Shown piece by piece: positions 38,120 to 48,651 of a stretch of DNA of 64,000 nt. The translations under genes were made by a program, and so were the position numbers. The stretch comes from Lignipirellula cremea (lineage in GTDB: Bacteria; Planctomycetota; Planctomycetia; Pirellulales; Pirellulaceae): the NCBI RefSeq assembly GCF_007751035.1, contig NZ_CP036433.1, forward strand, positions 62,001 through 126,000. The letters are read 5' to 3'. The notes below the pieces were generated by a model. The model was not told the origin of the DNA and did not search any database. It worked only from the letters and a program-made list of their open reading frames with translations. The stretch's first letter is position 1. Each line of letters begins with the position of its first letter.

Positions 38120-39448
38120 ATGAAGAAAGCGAACCATCGGAGCGAGCCTGCTCAAACGGGCATCTCTCGTCGCGACATGCTGCGAGGCGTCGGGGCCGCC
38201 GTCGCTTTGCCCTGGCTGGAATCTCTGGCCGCCGCTGAACAGGCCGACAAACAAGCCGGCCCGCCCCAGCGGTTCGCTTGTTTTTACATAGCCAATGGCG
38301 TGCAAGGCTGGGACGAGACGACGCAGCAAGCCGACGGTGCGATCCGTTTTGGCGACGGCTTGTCGCCGCTGGCCGATTTGGCGGCGGAGATCAACATCAT
38401 CAAAGGCCTTCGGCACGAAAATTCGATCGGCGGCACGCACGGACACAAAGGTCCGGTCGTGCTCAGCGGTGCGAAGGTCAAGACCAGCACGACCGATGTC
38501 CGCGCGGGTGCCACGCTCGATCAAGTGCTGGCCGGAAAGATCGGCAACCACACGCTGCAGCCCAGCCTGGTTCTGGGGGTCGAGCCGCCTTGTCCGGGCG
38601 TCGATTCCAACCTTAGCAGCGTGTATTTGAACAATATCTCGTGGTCGTCGCCGACGCGACCCGCGCCGCGCGAAATTCATCCCGCGTTGGCCTTCGATAG
38701 TATGTTCGGCGCGGGTCCCAACCGCCTGCGAACCAAGAGCATTCTTGACGCCGTATTGGAAGACGCAAAGGATCTGGGACGCGAGATCAGCACGTCCGAT
38801 AACCGCCGACTCGACGAGTACCTGTCGTCGGTGCGCGACGTCGAACGTCGAGTTGAACGACTCGGACAGTCGCGCGAGTATTTGACTTGGCAGCCAGCGC
38901 TCGACAAACCGGATCGGGAGCGGCCGGCGGATCACATTCCCGAGAAGCTGGCCGACCACATGCGGCTAATGCTCGAGATCATCGTTTTATCGTTTCGCAT
39001 GGACCGCACGCGAATCGCCACGTTGATGTTCAACAACGAGCGATCGCAGCAGAATTTCGGTTTCCTCGACGGCGTAAATTCGTCGGCGTACCATGCGCTG
39101 TCGCACGGCTCGAAAGAAGTCCACGCTCGGGTGACCAACTTCCATAGTCAAATGGTCGCCGAGTTTTTGAGAAAACTGAAGTCGGCCGACGAAGGCGGCG
39201 AAAGCATCCTGCACAACAGCCAGGTGCTCTTCCTGTCCGGCATGCACGACGGCAGTCACTACGCCGGTCGTTTGCCGGTCCTCTTGGCCGGCCGGGCGGG
39301 CGGCAAGTTGAAAACGGGCCGGGTCCTGTCTTTCGACGACAAGTCCGATAAACGCCTTTGCCGATTGCTCCTGTCGGTCGCCGACAATATGGGCGCACCG
39401 TTGCCACAGTTCGGCGACGCCGATGAGCGATTCGACGAGTTCTGTTGA
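38120..39448 (+). CDS. DUF1552 protein (Tat-exported)
   Basis: The protein has 442 residues with a twin-arginine leader (ISRRDMLRGVGAAVALPWL). DUF1552 signatures are FACFYIANGVQGW, RRLDEYLSSVRDVERRVE, MLEIIVLSFRMDRTRIAT and VLFLSGMHDGSHY. The ATG at 38120 follows AAGGGAAA and is preferred over an in-frame ATG inside the upstream gene. Partner of the 1,152-residue cytochrome. Confidence 0.9.
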   Translation: MKKANHRSEPAQTGISRRDMLRGVGAAVALPWLESLAAAEQADKQAGPPQRFACFYIANGVQGWDETTQQADGAIRFGDGLSPLADLAAEINIIKGLRHENSIGGTHGHKGPVVLSGAKVKTSTTDVRAGATLDQVLAGKIGNHTLQPSLVLGVEPPCPGVDSNLSSVYLNNISWSSPTRPAPREIHPALAFDSMFGAGPNRLRTKSILDAVLEDAKDLGREISTSDNRRLDEYLSSVRDVERRVERLGQSREYLTWQPALDKPDRERPADHIPEKLADHMRLMLEIIVLSFRMDRTRIATLMFNNERSQQNFGFLDGVNSSAYHALSHGSKEVHARVTNFHSQMVAEFLRKLKSADEGGESILHNSQVLFLSGMHDGSHYAGRLPVLLAGRAGGKLKTGRVLSFDDKSDKRLCRLLLSVADNMGAPLPQFGDADERFDEFC

Positions 39449-39466
39449 TGTGCGAGGGCCTTCAAG

Positions 39467-41722
39467 ATGACGCAGATATTGAAAACCAGAAACTTTGATG
39501 GGACTTTCGGTTCGTGGGGATTTGCACTCGTTGTTGTGGAGTTGGGCTTTCGCACTTTGTGTTTCTGCCTTGGTTTACTCGCGGGCGTAACCACGTTATA
39601 CGCAGATTATCAGCAAGCGGTCCGTCCTCTGTTTCAATCACACTGCATCGTCTGTCATGGACCGGCGAAGCAAGAAAGCGACCTGCGGTTGGATAAGCTC
39701 ACCGGCGATTTGTCGGCGCATCCTGACGAAGCGGACATCTGGTCCGCCATCCTGGAGCAACTCGAAACCGGCGCCATGCCTCCGGGGAAACGAACACGGC
39801 CTAAGCCGGAAGAGATCGCGCAGGCGACTGCCTGGATCCGGCGGAACGTGGGTCAAGCGGAAGTCGCGCTCGAACGCCGCATGCGTTTTCCCGAGAATGG
39901 CAATCGTGTTCCTCACGAGGTGCTGTTCGATCCCGAGACGGCGCGGCGCGCTCCAAAAATCGCCGCCAGCCCAGCCCGCTTCTGGCGGGTCACGCCGGAG
40001 ACCTACGAAGCTCGTCAACTTGCCTGGCACAACGCATTCGGCGGTTCGCCGGACCCGCAGGTGGGCAGCAACGCCGCTCCGTTCGGTCTCTATGTGAAAA
40101 ATGAACTCAAGAACTACTCGTCACTGTTCGTGCTCGAGTCGGCCGAGTCCGAAGGGCTGATCAACAATGCCTTGGCGATGATGAAACGGGTCGTCAGCGA
40201 TACGAAACATCCCCGTTCGCTGATCGCGAAAATGATCCGCAGCGAAACCGAAGTGAATGACGAAAATCTGCAAGAAGTGCTTACCATCGCTTACGCCATC
40301 TGGCTGCGCCGCCCTCCGACCGCTGACGAGTTGACCGCCAAGACCAGCCACCTGCGAGCGATGATCAAGCGGCACGGGCTGCAGGGCGGCCTCATGTATG
40401 GCCTGGTGCCGATCATTGCCGACCCGGAAGCGGCATTCGCGATTGAACTGGGCCGGGTTGAACCCGGCAGCGAACCGGTGATGCTCACGCCGCTGGAGCT
40501 TGCCGACGCCCTGGAACGTGCGATCGTCGACCGACAGGACCGCCGACAGTCGTTCGGCCCGTTTCATAGGCTGGCGGTCGACGGCAAGCTCAGCAGCCGC
40601 GGCGAGGTCCGCGCTGCGCTGCAAAAAATCAAACTCAACACCAGCCAGACGACGCTGCGCTTCTTCGCCGAGTTCTTCATGTACCCGCATTCCGAAGGCG
40701 TTTTCAAGTGCCCGAAGGACATCCTGCATCAACAACGCGAGTTGCAGAATCCGTACTTCGAGGGCTGGCGGTCGGGCAAGGACGCGGCGATGCCCAACGT
40801 CACCGGCGGCGCTGACGAGCTGATTCGCGAGGTCCTGGAGGAAGACCGCCAAGTTTTGCGCGAGATCCTCGTGCGCCCGCTCGCCTATCCCGGCAAACCG
40901 TACAAGACCTGGCGGCGGCAACTGGAATACGGCGTCGCCAAAAGAGATGAGAGCTACGCGCGTGTGGAGAAAGAGTTGGCGGAGGTCCGAGCAGCGGGAG
41001 ACGAAAAGAAGATCGAGCAACTTGAAAAGGAGCTCAAGCGTCTGCACAACCACGAATATCAGGCCCTGCAGGATCGCCTGAAGTGGCTCGAAAAGCCTGA
41101 CCTGCCCGATCGCATTGGGATCCTGAACCAGCGCGCCTGGCTGGTGGCCAATTCGACCAACGTCACCAACCATCCGATCCACCGCGGGAAGTGGATTCGG
41201 GAGCGGTTGCTCGCCCAGAGAATTCCCGAAGTGCCGGCGGGCGTCGATGCCGTGTTGCCCGACGACCCCGATCGCACGCTGCGACAGCGGATGGAGAAGA
41301 CGCGCCAGGCCGAATGCTGGCAGTGCCATCAGTTGATGGATCCGCTGGGACTGCCCTTTGAACGCTACGACCATTTCGGCAGTTGGCGGAAGACCGAGCT
41401 GGAAAAACCAGTCGACGTCACAGGCGAAATCGTCAACAGCGGCGACCCGGCCATTGACGGTCCGGTTGCGGGGCCTGATGAATTGGTGCGGCGACTGGCT
41501 GCTTCCCCGCGCGTCGAACAAAGCTTTGTCCGTCACGCCTTCCGCTTCTGGATGGGACGCAACGAAACGCTGGACGACGCACGCACGATCCAACACGCGC
41601 ACCAGGCTTACCAGGAAAGCGACGGCAGCATGTCGGCGCTGGTGGAATCCTTGTTGCTATCCGACGCCTTCCTGTATCGCCAAGGCGCACTCCCTGAGGA
41701 GGTTTCTTCCCATGAACCTTGA
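39467..41722 (+). CDS. Planctomycete cytochrome with DUF1588, divergent middle
   Basis: The protein has 751 residues. A hydrophobic leader precedes a PVC haem motif CIVCH at residues 60-64. The DUF1588 site CWQCHQLMDPLGLPFERYD and the C-terminal DUF1585-like helix bundle are clear. The middle does not show a standard DUF1587 start and contains a strongly charged helix of about 30 residues (EKELAEVRAAGDEKKIEQLE). It overlaps the downstream DUF1552-like gene by 11 bases. Confidence 0.82.
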   Translation: MTQILKTRNFDGTFGSWGFALVVVELGFRTLCFCLGLLAGVTTLYADYQQAVRPLFQSHCIVCHGPAKQESDLRLDKLTGDLSAHPDEADIWSAILEQLETGAMPPGKRTRPKPEEIAQATAWIRRNVGQAEVALERRMRFPENGNRVPHEVLFDPETARRAPKIAASPARFWRVTPETYEARQLAWHNAFGGSPDPQVGSNAAPFGLYVKNELKNYSSLFVLESAESEGLINNALAMMKRVVSDTKHPRSLIAKMIRSETEVNDENLQEVLTIAYAIWLRRPPTADELTAKTSHLRAMIKRHGLQGGLMYGLVPIIADPEAAFAIELGRVEPGSEPVMLTPLELADALERAIVDRQDRRQSFGPFHRLAVDGKLSSRGEVRAALQKIKLNTSQTTLRFFAEFFMYPHSEGVFKCPKDILHQQRELQNPYFEGWRSGKDAAMPNVTGGADELIREVLEEDRQVLREILVRPLAYPGKPYKTWRRQLEYGVAKRDESYARVEKELAEVRAAGDEKKIEQLEKELKRLHNHEYQALQDRLKWLEKPDLPDRIGILNQRAWLVANSTNVTNHPIHRGKWIRERLLAQRIPEVPAGVDAVLPDDPDRTLRQRMEKTRQAECWQCHQLMDPLGLPFERYDHFGSWRKTELEKPVDVTGEIVNSGDPAIDGPVAGPDELVRRLAASPRVEQSFVRHAFRFWMGRNETLDDARTIQHAHQAYQESDGSMSALVESLLLSDAFLYRQGALPEEVSSHEP

Positions 41723-43166
41723 TCGACAGAAACTTGATCGACGAAGTCTGCTCCAACAGATTGCATGGGGCGCGAGTGCAGCTTTTCTATCACCGGTCAT
41801 CACGCGGCAACTACATGCGGCTGAGAAGACGCAGGCCGTAACCGGCGGACCCAAGCGTTTCATTTTCTTTAACATGGGCAACGGGATGCACCCCAAGCAC
41901 CTGCGCCCGGATGGACTGGATGAGGCCCGCAAGGCTGCCGTACGCACAGAATCTCTCGTCGATGTCGACCTTGCGACCGTCAAACTGCCGTTGTGGTCGG
42001 AGCCGCTGGCCGACTACCAGAATCAAATGTCGATCGTTCAGGGGCTGTACGGCTATCACATCTGGCCCGAACACGGTGCGAAGTATGGTTTCCTCGCCGG
42101 CGCCAAGAAGGCGGTGGTCCCCAAATATCAGACGATCGACTGCGCGCTGAGTGAACTTTTCCCACAAACCCCGCTCGACATGCTCGGCTTTAGCATGAGC
42201 CAGCTTGACAAGATGTCCTCCTCGCCGGTGACTAGCGCCGCCTCGGCGCGGGGCGACGGCAGTCCCTTCCCGCTCTTCGCCCATCCCAAAATGGCCTACG
42301 ACAGCCTGTTCGGCGCCGCGGCCGGTGGGGAAAGCGGCGACGCCTTTCAGGCTCAACTCGCCTGGTATGACCAACTGATCGAGCGCAGCGAAATGATCCG
42401 GCGGCGGTTCAGCGGCGCCGAACGCCAGCGATTCGACATCTACTGCCAGGGGCTCCAACGGAGCCGTCAGCAACGCACCGACCTGATGGCTATGAAGGCT
42501 CAACTCGCCCGCCACGCGCCGAAACTGAGCGAGGCATACGAGCATCCCGAATACGACCGGCAATGGTGGGAGTGCAATGTCGAACTCGGCATTGCCGCGT
42601 TGAAAGCCGGCATCACCAATGTTGTCACCTTCGACGGCGGCGGAGGAGGCCCCGACAGCCTGCCTTTGTCCGGCTTCGATTTCAATATGGAGCGCGTGAA
42701 GAACTCGCACAATTTGGGCCATCTCGGGCTGGGAACCGGAACCGACGCGCCCGAATGGGTGACGATGCGGCATTTCAGTTTCGATCTGGTGCTGAGAATC
42801 ATCAAGGCTCTTGAGAATGAGCCGGAACCGGGCGGTGAAGGGAGTATGTTTGACAACAGCCTGATCGTTTACTCGTCCGATTGCGGCGAGGACCAGCATG
42901 CGGTCGGCTTCGAATGGCCGTTCCTGCTGATCGGCAACCTCGGCGGCCGTATGCGAACGGGTCGCTATTTGCAGTTCCCGCTCTGGGGAAATCCAAAGTC
43001 AAACAGCGACTTCCATCGACCGCGCCCCGAGCGCGACGGCCGCGCAGTCAATGCGCTGTGGGCGACCCTGCTGCATGCCGCCGGCAAACCGGTCGATCAC
43101 TTCAACCTGGTGGACGCATACGCCGGCCTTGATCGTCACGGACCGATGGAAGAGTTGTTGGCGTAA
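41712..43166 (+). CDS. DUF1552-like protein (divergent)
   Basis: The protein has 484 residues. It starts MNLDRQKLDRRSLLQQIAWG, a Tat-like leader, after a GGAGG site inside the end of the upstream gene. RFIFFNMGNGMHPKHLRPDG and a long helical centre followed by NVVTFDGGGGG resemble DUF1552, but the usual YLDSVREVEQR helix is replaced by RFDIYCQGLQRSRQQRTDL. It is the partner of the upstream cytochrome by overlap and position. Confidence 0.75.
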   Translation: MNLDRQKLDRRSLLQQIAWGASAAFLSPVITRQLHAAEKTQAVTGGPKRFIFFNMGNGMHPKHLRPDGLDEARKAAVRTESLVDVDLATVKLPLWSEPLADYQNQMSIVQGLYGYHIWPEHGAKYGFLAGAKKAVVPKYQTIDCALSELFPQTPLDMLGFSMSQLDKMSSSPVTSAASARGDGSPFPLFAHPKMAYDSLFGAAAGGESGDAFQAQLAWYDQLIERSEMIRRRFSGAERQRFDIYCQGLQRSRQQRTDLMAMKAQLARHAPKLSEAYEHPEYDRQWWECNVELGIAALKAGITNVVTFDGGGGGPDSLPLSGFDFNMERVKNSHNLGHLGLGTGTDAPEWVTMRHFSFDLVLRIIKALENEPEPGGEGSMFDNSLIVYSSDCGEDQHAVGFEWPFLLIGNLGGRMRTGRYLQFPLWGNPKSNSDFHRPRPERDGRAVNALWATLLHAAGKPVDHFNLVDAYAGLDRHGPMEELLA

Positions 43167-43198
43167 GGCGAGGCATTCGCTGATCGCTGTGAGGAGCC

Positions 43199-45778
43199 AT
43201 GATGAGTACTCGGCATAGGAAACCAAATCACTGCCCCAGCCGCAGTGCGCTTGTTTTGAGTTTTGCAATGGTGTGCTGGGGGTCGCCTCTTTACGCGGAT
43301 TACCCGCAAACCGTTCGACCCTTACTGCAGAAGTACTGCTTCGACTGCCATGGCCCGAAGAAGCAGGAAGGCGAGATGCGGCTGGATGGACTCGATCCGG
43401 TCATCGGTTCGTTCAACCAACAGGAACGGTGGGTCGATGTCGGCGACAAGCTCAAGCAGGGCGATATGCCGCCGGCCAAGGCGCCGCAGCCGACGGTTGA
43501 GGAGTTGGCGACACTCATCACTTGGGTTTCAGAGAACGTCCGCCAGTCGGCGTCTCGATTGGCGCCGCCTGAGCGCTTTCAGGTTCGCCGCCTGACGCGG
43601 GAGCAGTACAACGCCACGTTACAGGATCTGCTGGGGCTGCCGCTGAATTTCGTCAAGGAACTGCCCGCGGAAGCGCTCTCCGATGAGGGGTTCAGCAACG
43701 ACGCCGAGTTGCTCGAAATCTCGCCGCTCTATATCGAGTACTTTCTGAAAAACGCCGAACAGGCAATCGATAAGGCCGTGGTCTCGGAGGCGCAACCGTC
43801 AGGCGGCTACAACTTCCAACTGTTGTTCGCCCCGCTGGCCAAGGCGATTGAAAGAGGGGAGTTGTCCTCTGCCTGGACGCTCTACCCCGACTACCAGACC
43901 CGGGTCGGCAAGCCGCCGAAGGGAGAAGTGTGGCCGCCGGTCTCGGCAACGTACACGGGGTTTCCCTGGAAGCCGAATCCCAAGGTCAAGTCGCCGCAAG
44001 AACTGATCGAGTTTTCGGACGGCATGCTTGTCGCGCCGAGGGCCAAGCTCCATTACGGCCAAATCAAGAGCACGTGGGGACGCCTCAGCCTGGCCGGAGA
44101 GAAGTACCGCAACGCGTTTCCGACCGCAGGCTGGCTCCGCGTGCGAATCACTGCCAGCAGCGAAATCCCCGAAGGCGCCGAACCGCCCAGCGTGCAAGTC
44201 ATGCTCAATTACGACGTCTTGCACGGTAAGACGCTGAACGACCTGGGAACGCAGAAAATCACTGCGCCGCAGGATCGACCGGAAACGTACGACTTTCTGG
44301 TTCGCCTGGAAAACCTCAACCTGCCCTCGCAAAACAATGAAAAGGGCCCGCCGTACTTTGAAATCTGGAATCCGCGTTGGACATCCGCGCTGGATGATAG
44401 CGGCGTCAAAAATCGGGGTAAGGGAAAGCTTACGCCCGATACGGGACCGCAGTCGGTTGCTTTTATCCAAAGCGTCGAGGTCAACTGGCCCTACTTCGAG
44501 CAGTGGCCGCCAAATCATAACACGCAGATCCTGGGAGCCGCCAACAACGAGGAACGGTCTACCGCCAAGGCGGTGCTTGAACGATTCATGCGGCGCGCTT
44601 TCCGTGGACCGGTTGATTCGCGACAGGTCGAAGAGATGCTGACGCTCTTTGACCGCGATCGGGCCGAAGGCCGATCCTTCCTTGATTCGATCCGCACATC
44701 GCTTGCAACAATACTCTGTTCGCCCCATTTTCTCTACATCGATCAATCGACTTCCGAGGAGATGCTCAGCCAGTACGCGATCGCCTCGCGATTGTCGTAC
44801 TTTCTGTGGAATTCGATGCCCGACGAACAGCTCTTCGCGCTTGCCAGGCAGGCTAAGTTGCAGGAGCCAGATGTCCTCGAAGCCCAGACGCGGCGGATGC
44901 TTGCCGATCCGCGCTCACGGCGGTTCGTCGAGCAATTCGCGTCCGAATGGCTCGATATGCCAGGGCTGGAGAATGTCGCCGTTAACCGGGAAATCTTTCG
45001 TGAATTTGAGCTTGGCACAGAGGATCGACTGAAACAGGAAACGCTCAGCTTCTTCACGGAAATTCTCGATAACGACCTGAGCGTACTCAACTTCATCGAT
45101 TCCGACTTTCTGATGATGAACAACCGACTGGCGTTGCACTACGGCGTCCCCGGCGTCTACGACAACGTCTTCCATCGCGTTCCGGCCATCGAAGGACGCG
45201 GCGGCGTGCTCACGCATGGCAGCGTTCTGATCGCAACCGGCACGGGCGAGCAGTCGCACCCCTTCAGGCGAGGCGTGTGGGTGTTGGAACGCCTGCTCGG
45301 AACGCCGCCTCCTCCGCCGCCGCCCGTCGTGCCCGAATTGGCCGGCGCCGATCCGGAATTCAGCACCAGGCCGCTCAAGGAACAATTGGAGATCCATCGC
45401 CGACAAGCATCTTGCGCAGCTTGCCACGCAAAGCTCGATCCTTGGGGACTGGCATTAGAGAACTACGACGCCATCGGCCTCTGGCGCACCCAATACAAAC
45501 AGGGCAACAAGGCTCAGGTTGTATCCGTCGCGATGTTGCCAGACGGAACGGGGATCGAAAGTGTTGCAGGATTAAAGCGAGTGATCTTGGAAGAGAAGCG
45601 AGAACTGTTCTTGAAGAATTTTGCTCGCAAAATGCTCACGTACGCCTTGGCGCGGAGCCTCGATGCAACGGACGAAACCGTGGTGGAAGAACTCGCAGGT
45701 TCGCTCGAAACTAACGGCGGTCGCATGCGGCAATTGGTGATAGACCTGGTTAAGCACCAAGCTTTCCAACGACTCTAA
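43199..45778 (+). CDS. Planctomycete cytochrome (DUF1587/1592/1588/1585)
   Basis: The protein has 859 residues (or 858 from the second ATG at 43202), after a GAGGAG ribosome site. The signal peptide is followed by CFDCH at residues 47-51, DUF1587 (RRLTREQYNATLQDLLGLP), DUF1595/1592 (AIASRLSYFLWNSMPDEQL), DUF1588 (CAACHAKLDPWGLALENYD) and DUF1585. Its stop overlaps the next ATG by one base (TAATG), so the DUF1552 partner is translationally coupled. Confidence 0.9.
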   Translation: MMSTRHRKPNHCPSRSALVLSFAMVCWGSPLYADYPQTVRPLLQKYCFDCHGPKKQEGEMRLDGLDPVIGSFNQQERWVDVGDKLKQGDMPPAKAPQPTVEELATLITWVSENVRQSASRLAPPERFQVRRLTREQYNATLQDLLGLPLNFVKELPAEALSDEGFSNDAELLEISPLYIEYFLKNAEQAIDKAVVSEAQPSGGYNFQLLFAPLAKAIERGELSSAWTLYPDYQTRVGKPPKGEVWPPVSATYTGFPWKPNPKVKSPQELIEFSDGMLVAPRAKLHYGQIKSTWGRLSLAGEKYRNAFPTAGWLRVRITASSEIPEGAEPPSVQVMLNYDVLHGKTLNDLGTQKITAPQDRPETYDFLVRLENLNLPSQNNEKGPPYFEIWNPRWTSALDDSGVKNRGKGKLTPDTGPQSVAFIQSVEVNWPYFEQWPPNHNTQILGAANNEERSTAKAVLERFMRRAFRGPVDSRQVEEMLTLFDRDRAEGRSFLDSIRTSLATILCSPHFLYIDQSTSEEMLSQYAIASRLSYFLWNSMPDEQLFALARQAKLQEPDVLEAQTRRMLADPRSRRFVEQFASEWLDMPGLENVAVNREIFREFELGTEDRLKQETLSFFTEILDNDLSVLNFIDSDFLMMNNRLALHYGVPGVYDNVFHRVPAIEGRGGVLTHGSVLIATGTGEQSHPFRRGVWVLERLLGTPPPPPPPVVPELAGADPEFSTRPLKEQLEIHRRQASCAACHAKLDPWGLALENYDAIGLWRTQYKQGNKAQVVSVAMLPDGTGIESVAGLKRVILEEKRELFLKNFARKMLTYALARSLDATDETVVEELAGSLETNGGRMRQLVIDLVKHQAFQRL

Positions 45779-47127
45779 TGGAAATGAAAGCGATGAAAAA
45801 ATCCTGGCAACTTGATCGGCGAACGATTCTCCGCGGCGCGGGCGTTGCGATGGCGCTGCCGCTGTTGGAAGCCATGTCCTTCGGCGCCGTGGATCCGGCG
45901 AAGAGCCGGCCTCGTCGCATGGTTTGCGCATTCTTTCCAAACGGCGTAAGCCTCCCGCCGGATCCCGAAAAAAGAGATCTCTACTGGTTCCCCGAAGGCG
46001 AGGGCCGGCAATATCAGCTCACCAAGCCGCTAGAGCCGCTTTCGCCGTTTCGCGAAGACGTAACCATCGTGGAAGGTTTAGAGCACTTTAACTCGCGCGG
46101 TCTGCATGGTCACAACGCCCCCGACATCTGGCTAACCGGCGCCGACATTCGCCGCAGTTACAAAAATTCGATTTCTGTCGATCAGGTCGCTGCCAACGCG
46201 CTGGGACCGGAGACACGATTGCCGTCGCTCGTGCTGTCGCCCGAAGGCGGCGTAGGCAATCGCGCCAACGCCAACACCATGTCGTTCAACAAACGCGGCT
46301 TGCCCATTCCGTCGGAGAACGATCCACGGCGGATTTTTGAGCGCATGTTTACCGAAGAGTCTGCGTCGTCCGTCGACACTCAGCGCCAGCATTACCAACG
46401 CCAGCGAAGCATGCTCGATCGCGTGCTGGAAGACGCTCGCAGTCTGCAACACAAACTGGGTTCGGCGGACAAGGAGAAGCTTGCCCAATATCTCGATTCG
46501 GTTCGTGAAATTGAACAACGCATCGAACGGACCGAGGGCTGGCTGAATCGTCCTAAACCGCAGGTCTCGACGGACATGATCCGACTCGATCTTGACGTCG
46601 CCGAACCGGCGGAGTTCATGCGCACCTATTACAGTCTCATCTTGCTCGCCTTGCAGACCGACACCACCCGCGTCGCCACTTACCAGATCGCGCGCGAGCG
46701 AGGTCACAACAATACCGGCGACCAGCTTTCCCTGGCGCTAGGAATCGGCGGCTGGCACAATGTCTCTCACAGCGCCGAGCAAGAAAACGGCTGGGAAAAC
46801 TGGGCCAAACTCGACCGCTTCACCGCCGAGCAGTTCGCCTGGTTCCTTGGTCGTCTCAAGTCCATCGCGGAAGGGGACGGCAACCTGCTCGACCACACCG
46901 TCATCCTCTACGGCTGCACCAGCAGTAAAACGCACACAGCGCTGAATTACCCGACCGTCCTTGCCGGCGGTGACAAGCTCGGCCTCAAGCACGGCCAATT
47001 TCTCAAGTACGGCAAAGAGACGCCATTCTCCAACGTGCTTTATACAATGCTCCGTCGCATGAACTTGCCCAAGCCGCCCGAAAGCTTTGCCGACAGCACG
47101 GGCGAACTGGCAGAAGTCGTGGCCTAG
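45778..47127 (+). CDS. DUF1552 protein (Tat-exported)
   Basis: The protein has 449 residues. Its leader KKSWQLDRRTILRGAGVAMA is of twin-arginine type. Family signatures: MVCAFFPNGV, YLDSVREIEQRIERTE, YYSLILLALQTDTTRVAT and HTVILYGCTSSK. It shares one base with the upstream cytochrome stop and is its partner. Function unknown. Confidence 0.9.
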   Translation: MEMKAMKKSWQLDRRTILRGAGVAMALPLLEAMSFGAVDPAKSRPRRMVCAFFPNGVSLPPDPEKRDLYWFPEGEGRQYQLTKPLEPLSPFREDVTIVEGLEHFNSRGLHGHNAPDIWLTGADIRRSYKNSISVDQVAANALGPETRLPSLVLSPEGGVGNRANANTMSFNKRGLPIPSENDPRRIFERMFTEESASSVDTQRQHYQRQRSMLDRVLEDARSLQHKLGSADKEKLAQYLDSVREIEQRIERTEGWLNRPKPQVSTDMIRLDLDVAEPAEFMRTYYSLILLALQTDTTRVATYQIARERGHNNTGDQLSLALGIGGWHNVSHSAEQENGWENWAKLDRFTAEQFAWFLGRLKSIAEGDGNLLDHTVILYGCTSSKTHTALNYPTVLAGGDKLGLKHGQFLKYGKETPFSNVLYTMLRRMNLPKPPESFADSTGELAEVVA

Positions 47128-47163
47128 ACGCAGCAAACTTTTCACTTAACCAGGAGACCAGCG

Positions 47164-48624
47164 ATGTTGACCCTGACCGATTCCCGATTTGCCCGGAGTC
47201 CGTCCGTTTTCGGCCGCCGCGATTTTCTTCGCGTCGGCAGTCTGTGCGGGTTGACGCTGCCTGGGTTATTGGCGGCCAAAGCTCAGGCAGCACCGCTGAA
47301 GAATGCGTACCGGAACAAATCGGTTGTGTTCCTCTTCCTGCAAGGCGGACCGCCGCAGATCGAGACGTTCGACCCCAAACTCGGCGTGACGGATGACATC
47401 CGCAGTTGCACCGGAGAGATTCCGACGAACGTGCCGGGAGTCTGGTTTGGCGGCACCTTTCCGAAATTGGCTCAGCGGGCCGACCGCCTTGCCGTGGTCC
47501 GTTCGTTTGCCAGCGGCCAGGGGGGTCATAATCAAATCCCGATCCTGACGGGCAATCATCCGTCGGGCGCAGCGATGGGCGCCATGTGCGCCCGCGGTAC
47601 GGGAGCCTTCAACATGGAAACCGGGGTGCCGATGCACACGGTCATTATACCCGAGGCCGTGCAGCCCGATCTCAAGCTCGGTCAGCCGACGGGAACCTTC
47701 GGACTTCCGGGGATCGAGAGCCGTGTCGCCGGCGCCGGCAACCTCGGCAATGTCTACAAGGGGTTTGTGCGAAACGGCAGTCCGGAGCAGTTGGGAAACT
47801 TCTCGCTGAAGTTACCGGCCGACCGCTTTGCCGATCGATTCCAGCTTCTGGGACAACTTGACGAACTACGACGCCGGCTCGATCAAACCGGCGAACTCGA
47901 CGGAGTGAGCGAAATCGAACGGCAAGCGCACGACCTGTTGCTTCGCGGCGTCGGCGACGCCTTCGACCTCTCCCAGGAAGATCCAAAAACCATCGCCCGT
48001 TACGACACCAGTCACCTCTTCAACATGGCCGACTACCACGAAGGCGGCAAATATTTTCTGTACCAGGGGAAGAAGAAACTAGTCGATCAATTGCGTTGGA
48101 CCAATCTGTTGGGCAAGGAGATGCTGCTAGCCCGGCGTCTTTGCGAGGCCGGATGCGGATTCGTTACGGTGGTCGATTCGAGCTGGGATTTCCATGGCGG
48201 CGGCGCAAATAATCCAGGAACGCCCGTGGGCATGAAGACCTTGGGAGCGCAAGTCGATCATGCCGTCGCGGCGTTCCTGGACGACCTCGACGCCCGTGGT
48301 TTGAGCGACGACATTTTGCTGGTCATCACGGGCGAGATGGGCCGCACCCCGAAAAAGTCAGGAGCCGACGGCGGCACGAATCACCATGGCTCTCTGACCC
48401 CGTTGCTGTTGGCGGGCGGGGGTTTGAAGATGGGGCAGGCGATCGGAAGCTCCGATCGCATCGGCGCCCGGCCAGCTTCAAAACCGTACGGCCCTGAGAA
48501 TCTGTTGGCCACCGTGCTGCATACCCTGTTCGACGCAGCCGAGATCCGAATCAAACCCGACATCGTATCGACCGAGGTCGCCAACACGATCCTCAACGGA
48601 CAGCCGATCGAAGAGCTTTTTTAA
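47164..48624 (+). CDS. DUF1501 protein without an adjacent DUF1549/1553 partner
   Basis: The protein has 486 residues. The leader FGRRDFLRVGSLCGLTLPGLL is Tat-type. DUF1501 motifs are VVFLFLQGGPPQIETFDPK, ARRLCEAGCGFVTVV, LVITGEMGRTP and the C-terminal LLATVLHTLFD region. The ATG at 47164 is in a plus-strand run, 36 bases after a DUF1552 gene. Unlike the other intact DUF1501 genes here it has no neighbouring DUF1549/1553 gene; an esterase-like gene follows 27 bases later. Confidence 0.9.
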   Translation: MLTLTDSRFARSPSVFGRRDFLRVGSLCGLTLPGLLAAKAQAAPLKNAYRNKSVVFLFLQGGPPQIETFDPKLGVTDDIRSCTGEIPTNVPGVWFGGTFPKLAQRADRLAVVRSFASGQGGHNQIPILTGNHPSGAAMGAMCARGTGAFNMETGVPMHTVIIPEAVQPDLKLGQPTGTFGLPGIESRVAGAGNLGNVYKGFVRNGSPEQLGNFSLKLPADRFADRFQLLGQLDELRRRLDQTGELDGVSEIERQAHDLLLRGVGDAFDLSQEDPKTIARYDTSHLFNMADYHEGGKYFLYQGKKKLVDQLRWTNLLGKEMLLARRLCEAGCGFVTVVDSSWDFHGGGANNPGTPVGMKTLGAQVDHAVAAFLDDLDARGLSDDILLVITGEMGRTPKKSGADGGTNHHGSLTPLLLAGGGLKMGQAIGSSDRIGARPASKPYGPENLLATVLHTLFDAAEIRIKPDIVSTEVANTILNGQPIEELF

Positions 48625-48651
48625 CCCACCCCATTCACCGGAAGAGATTTG

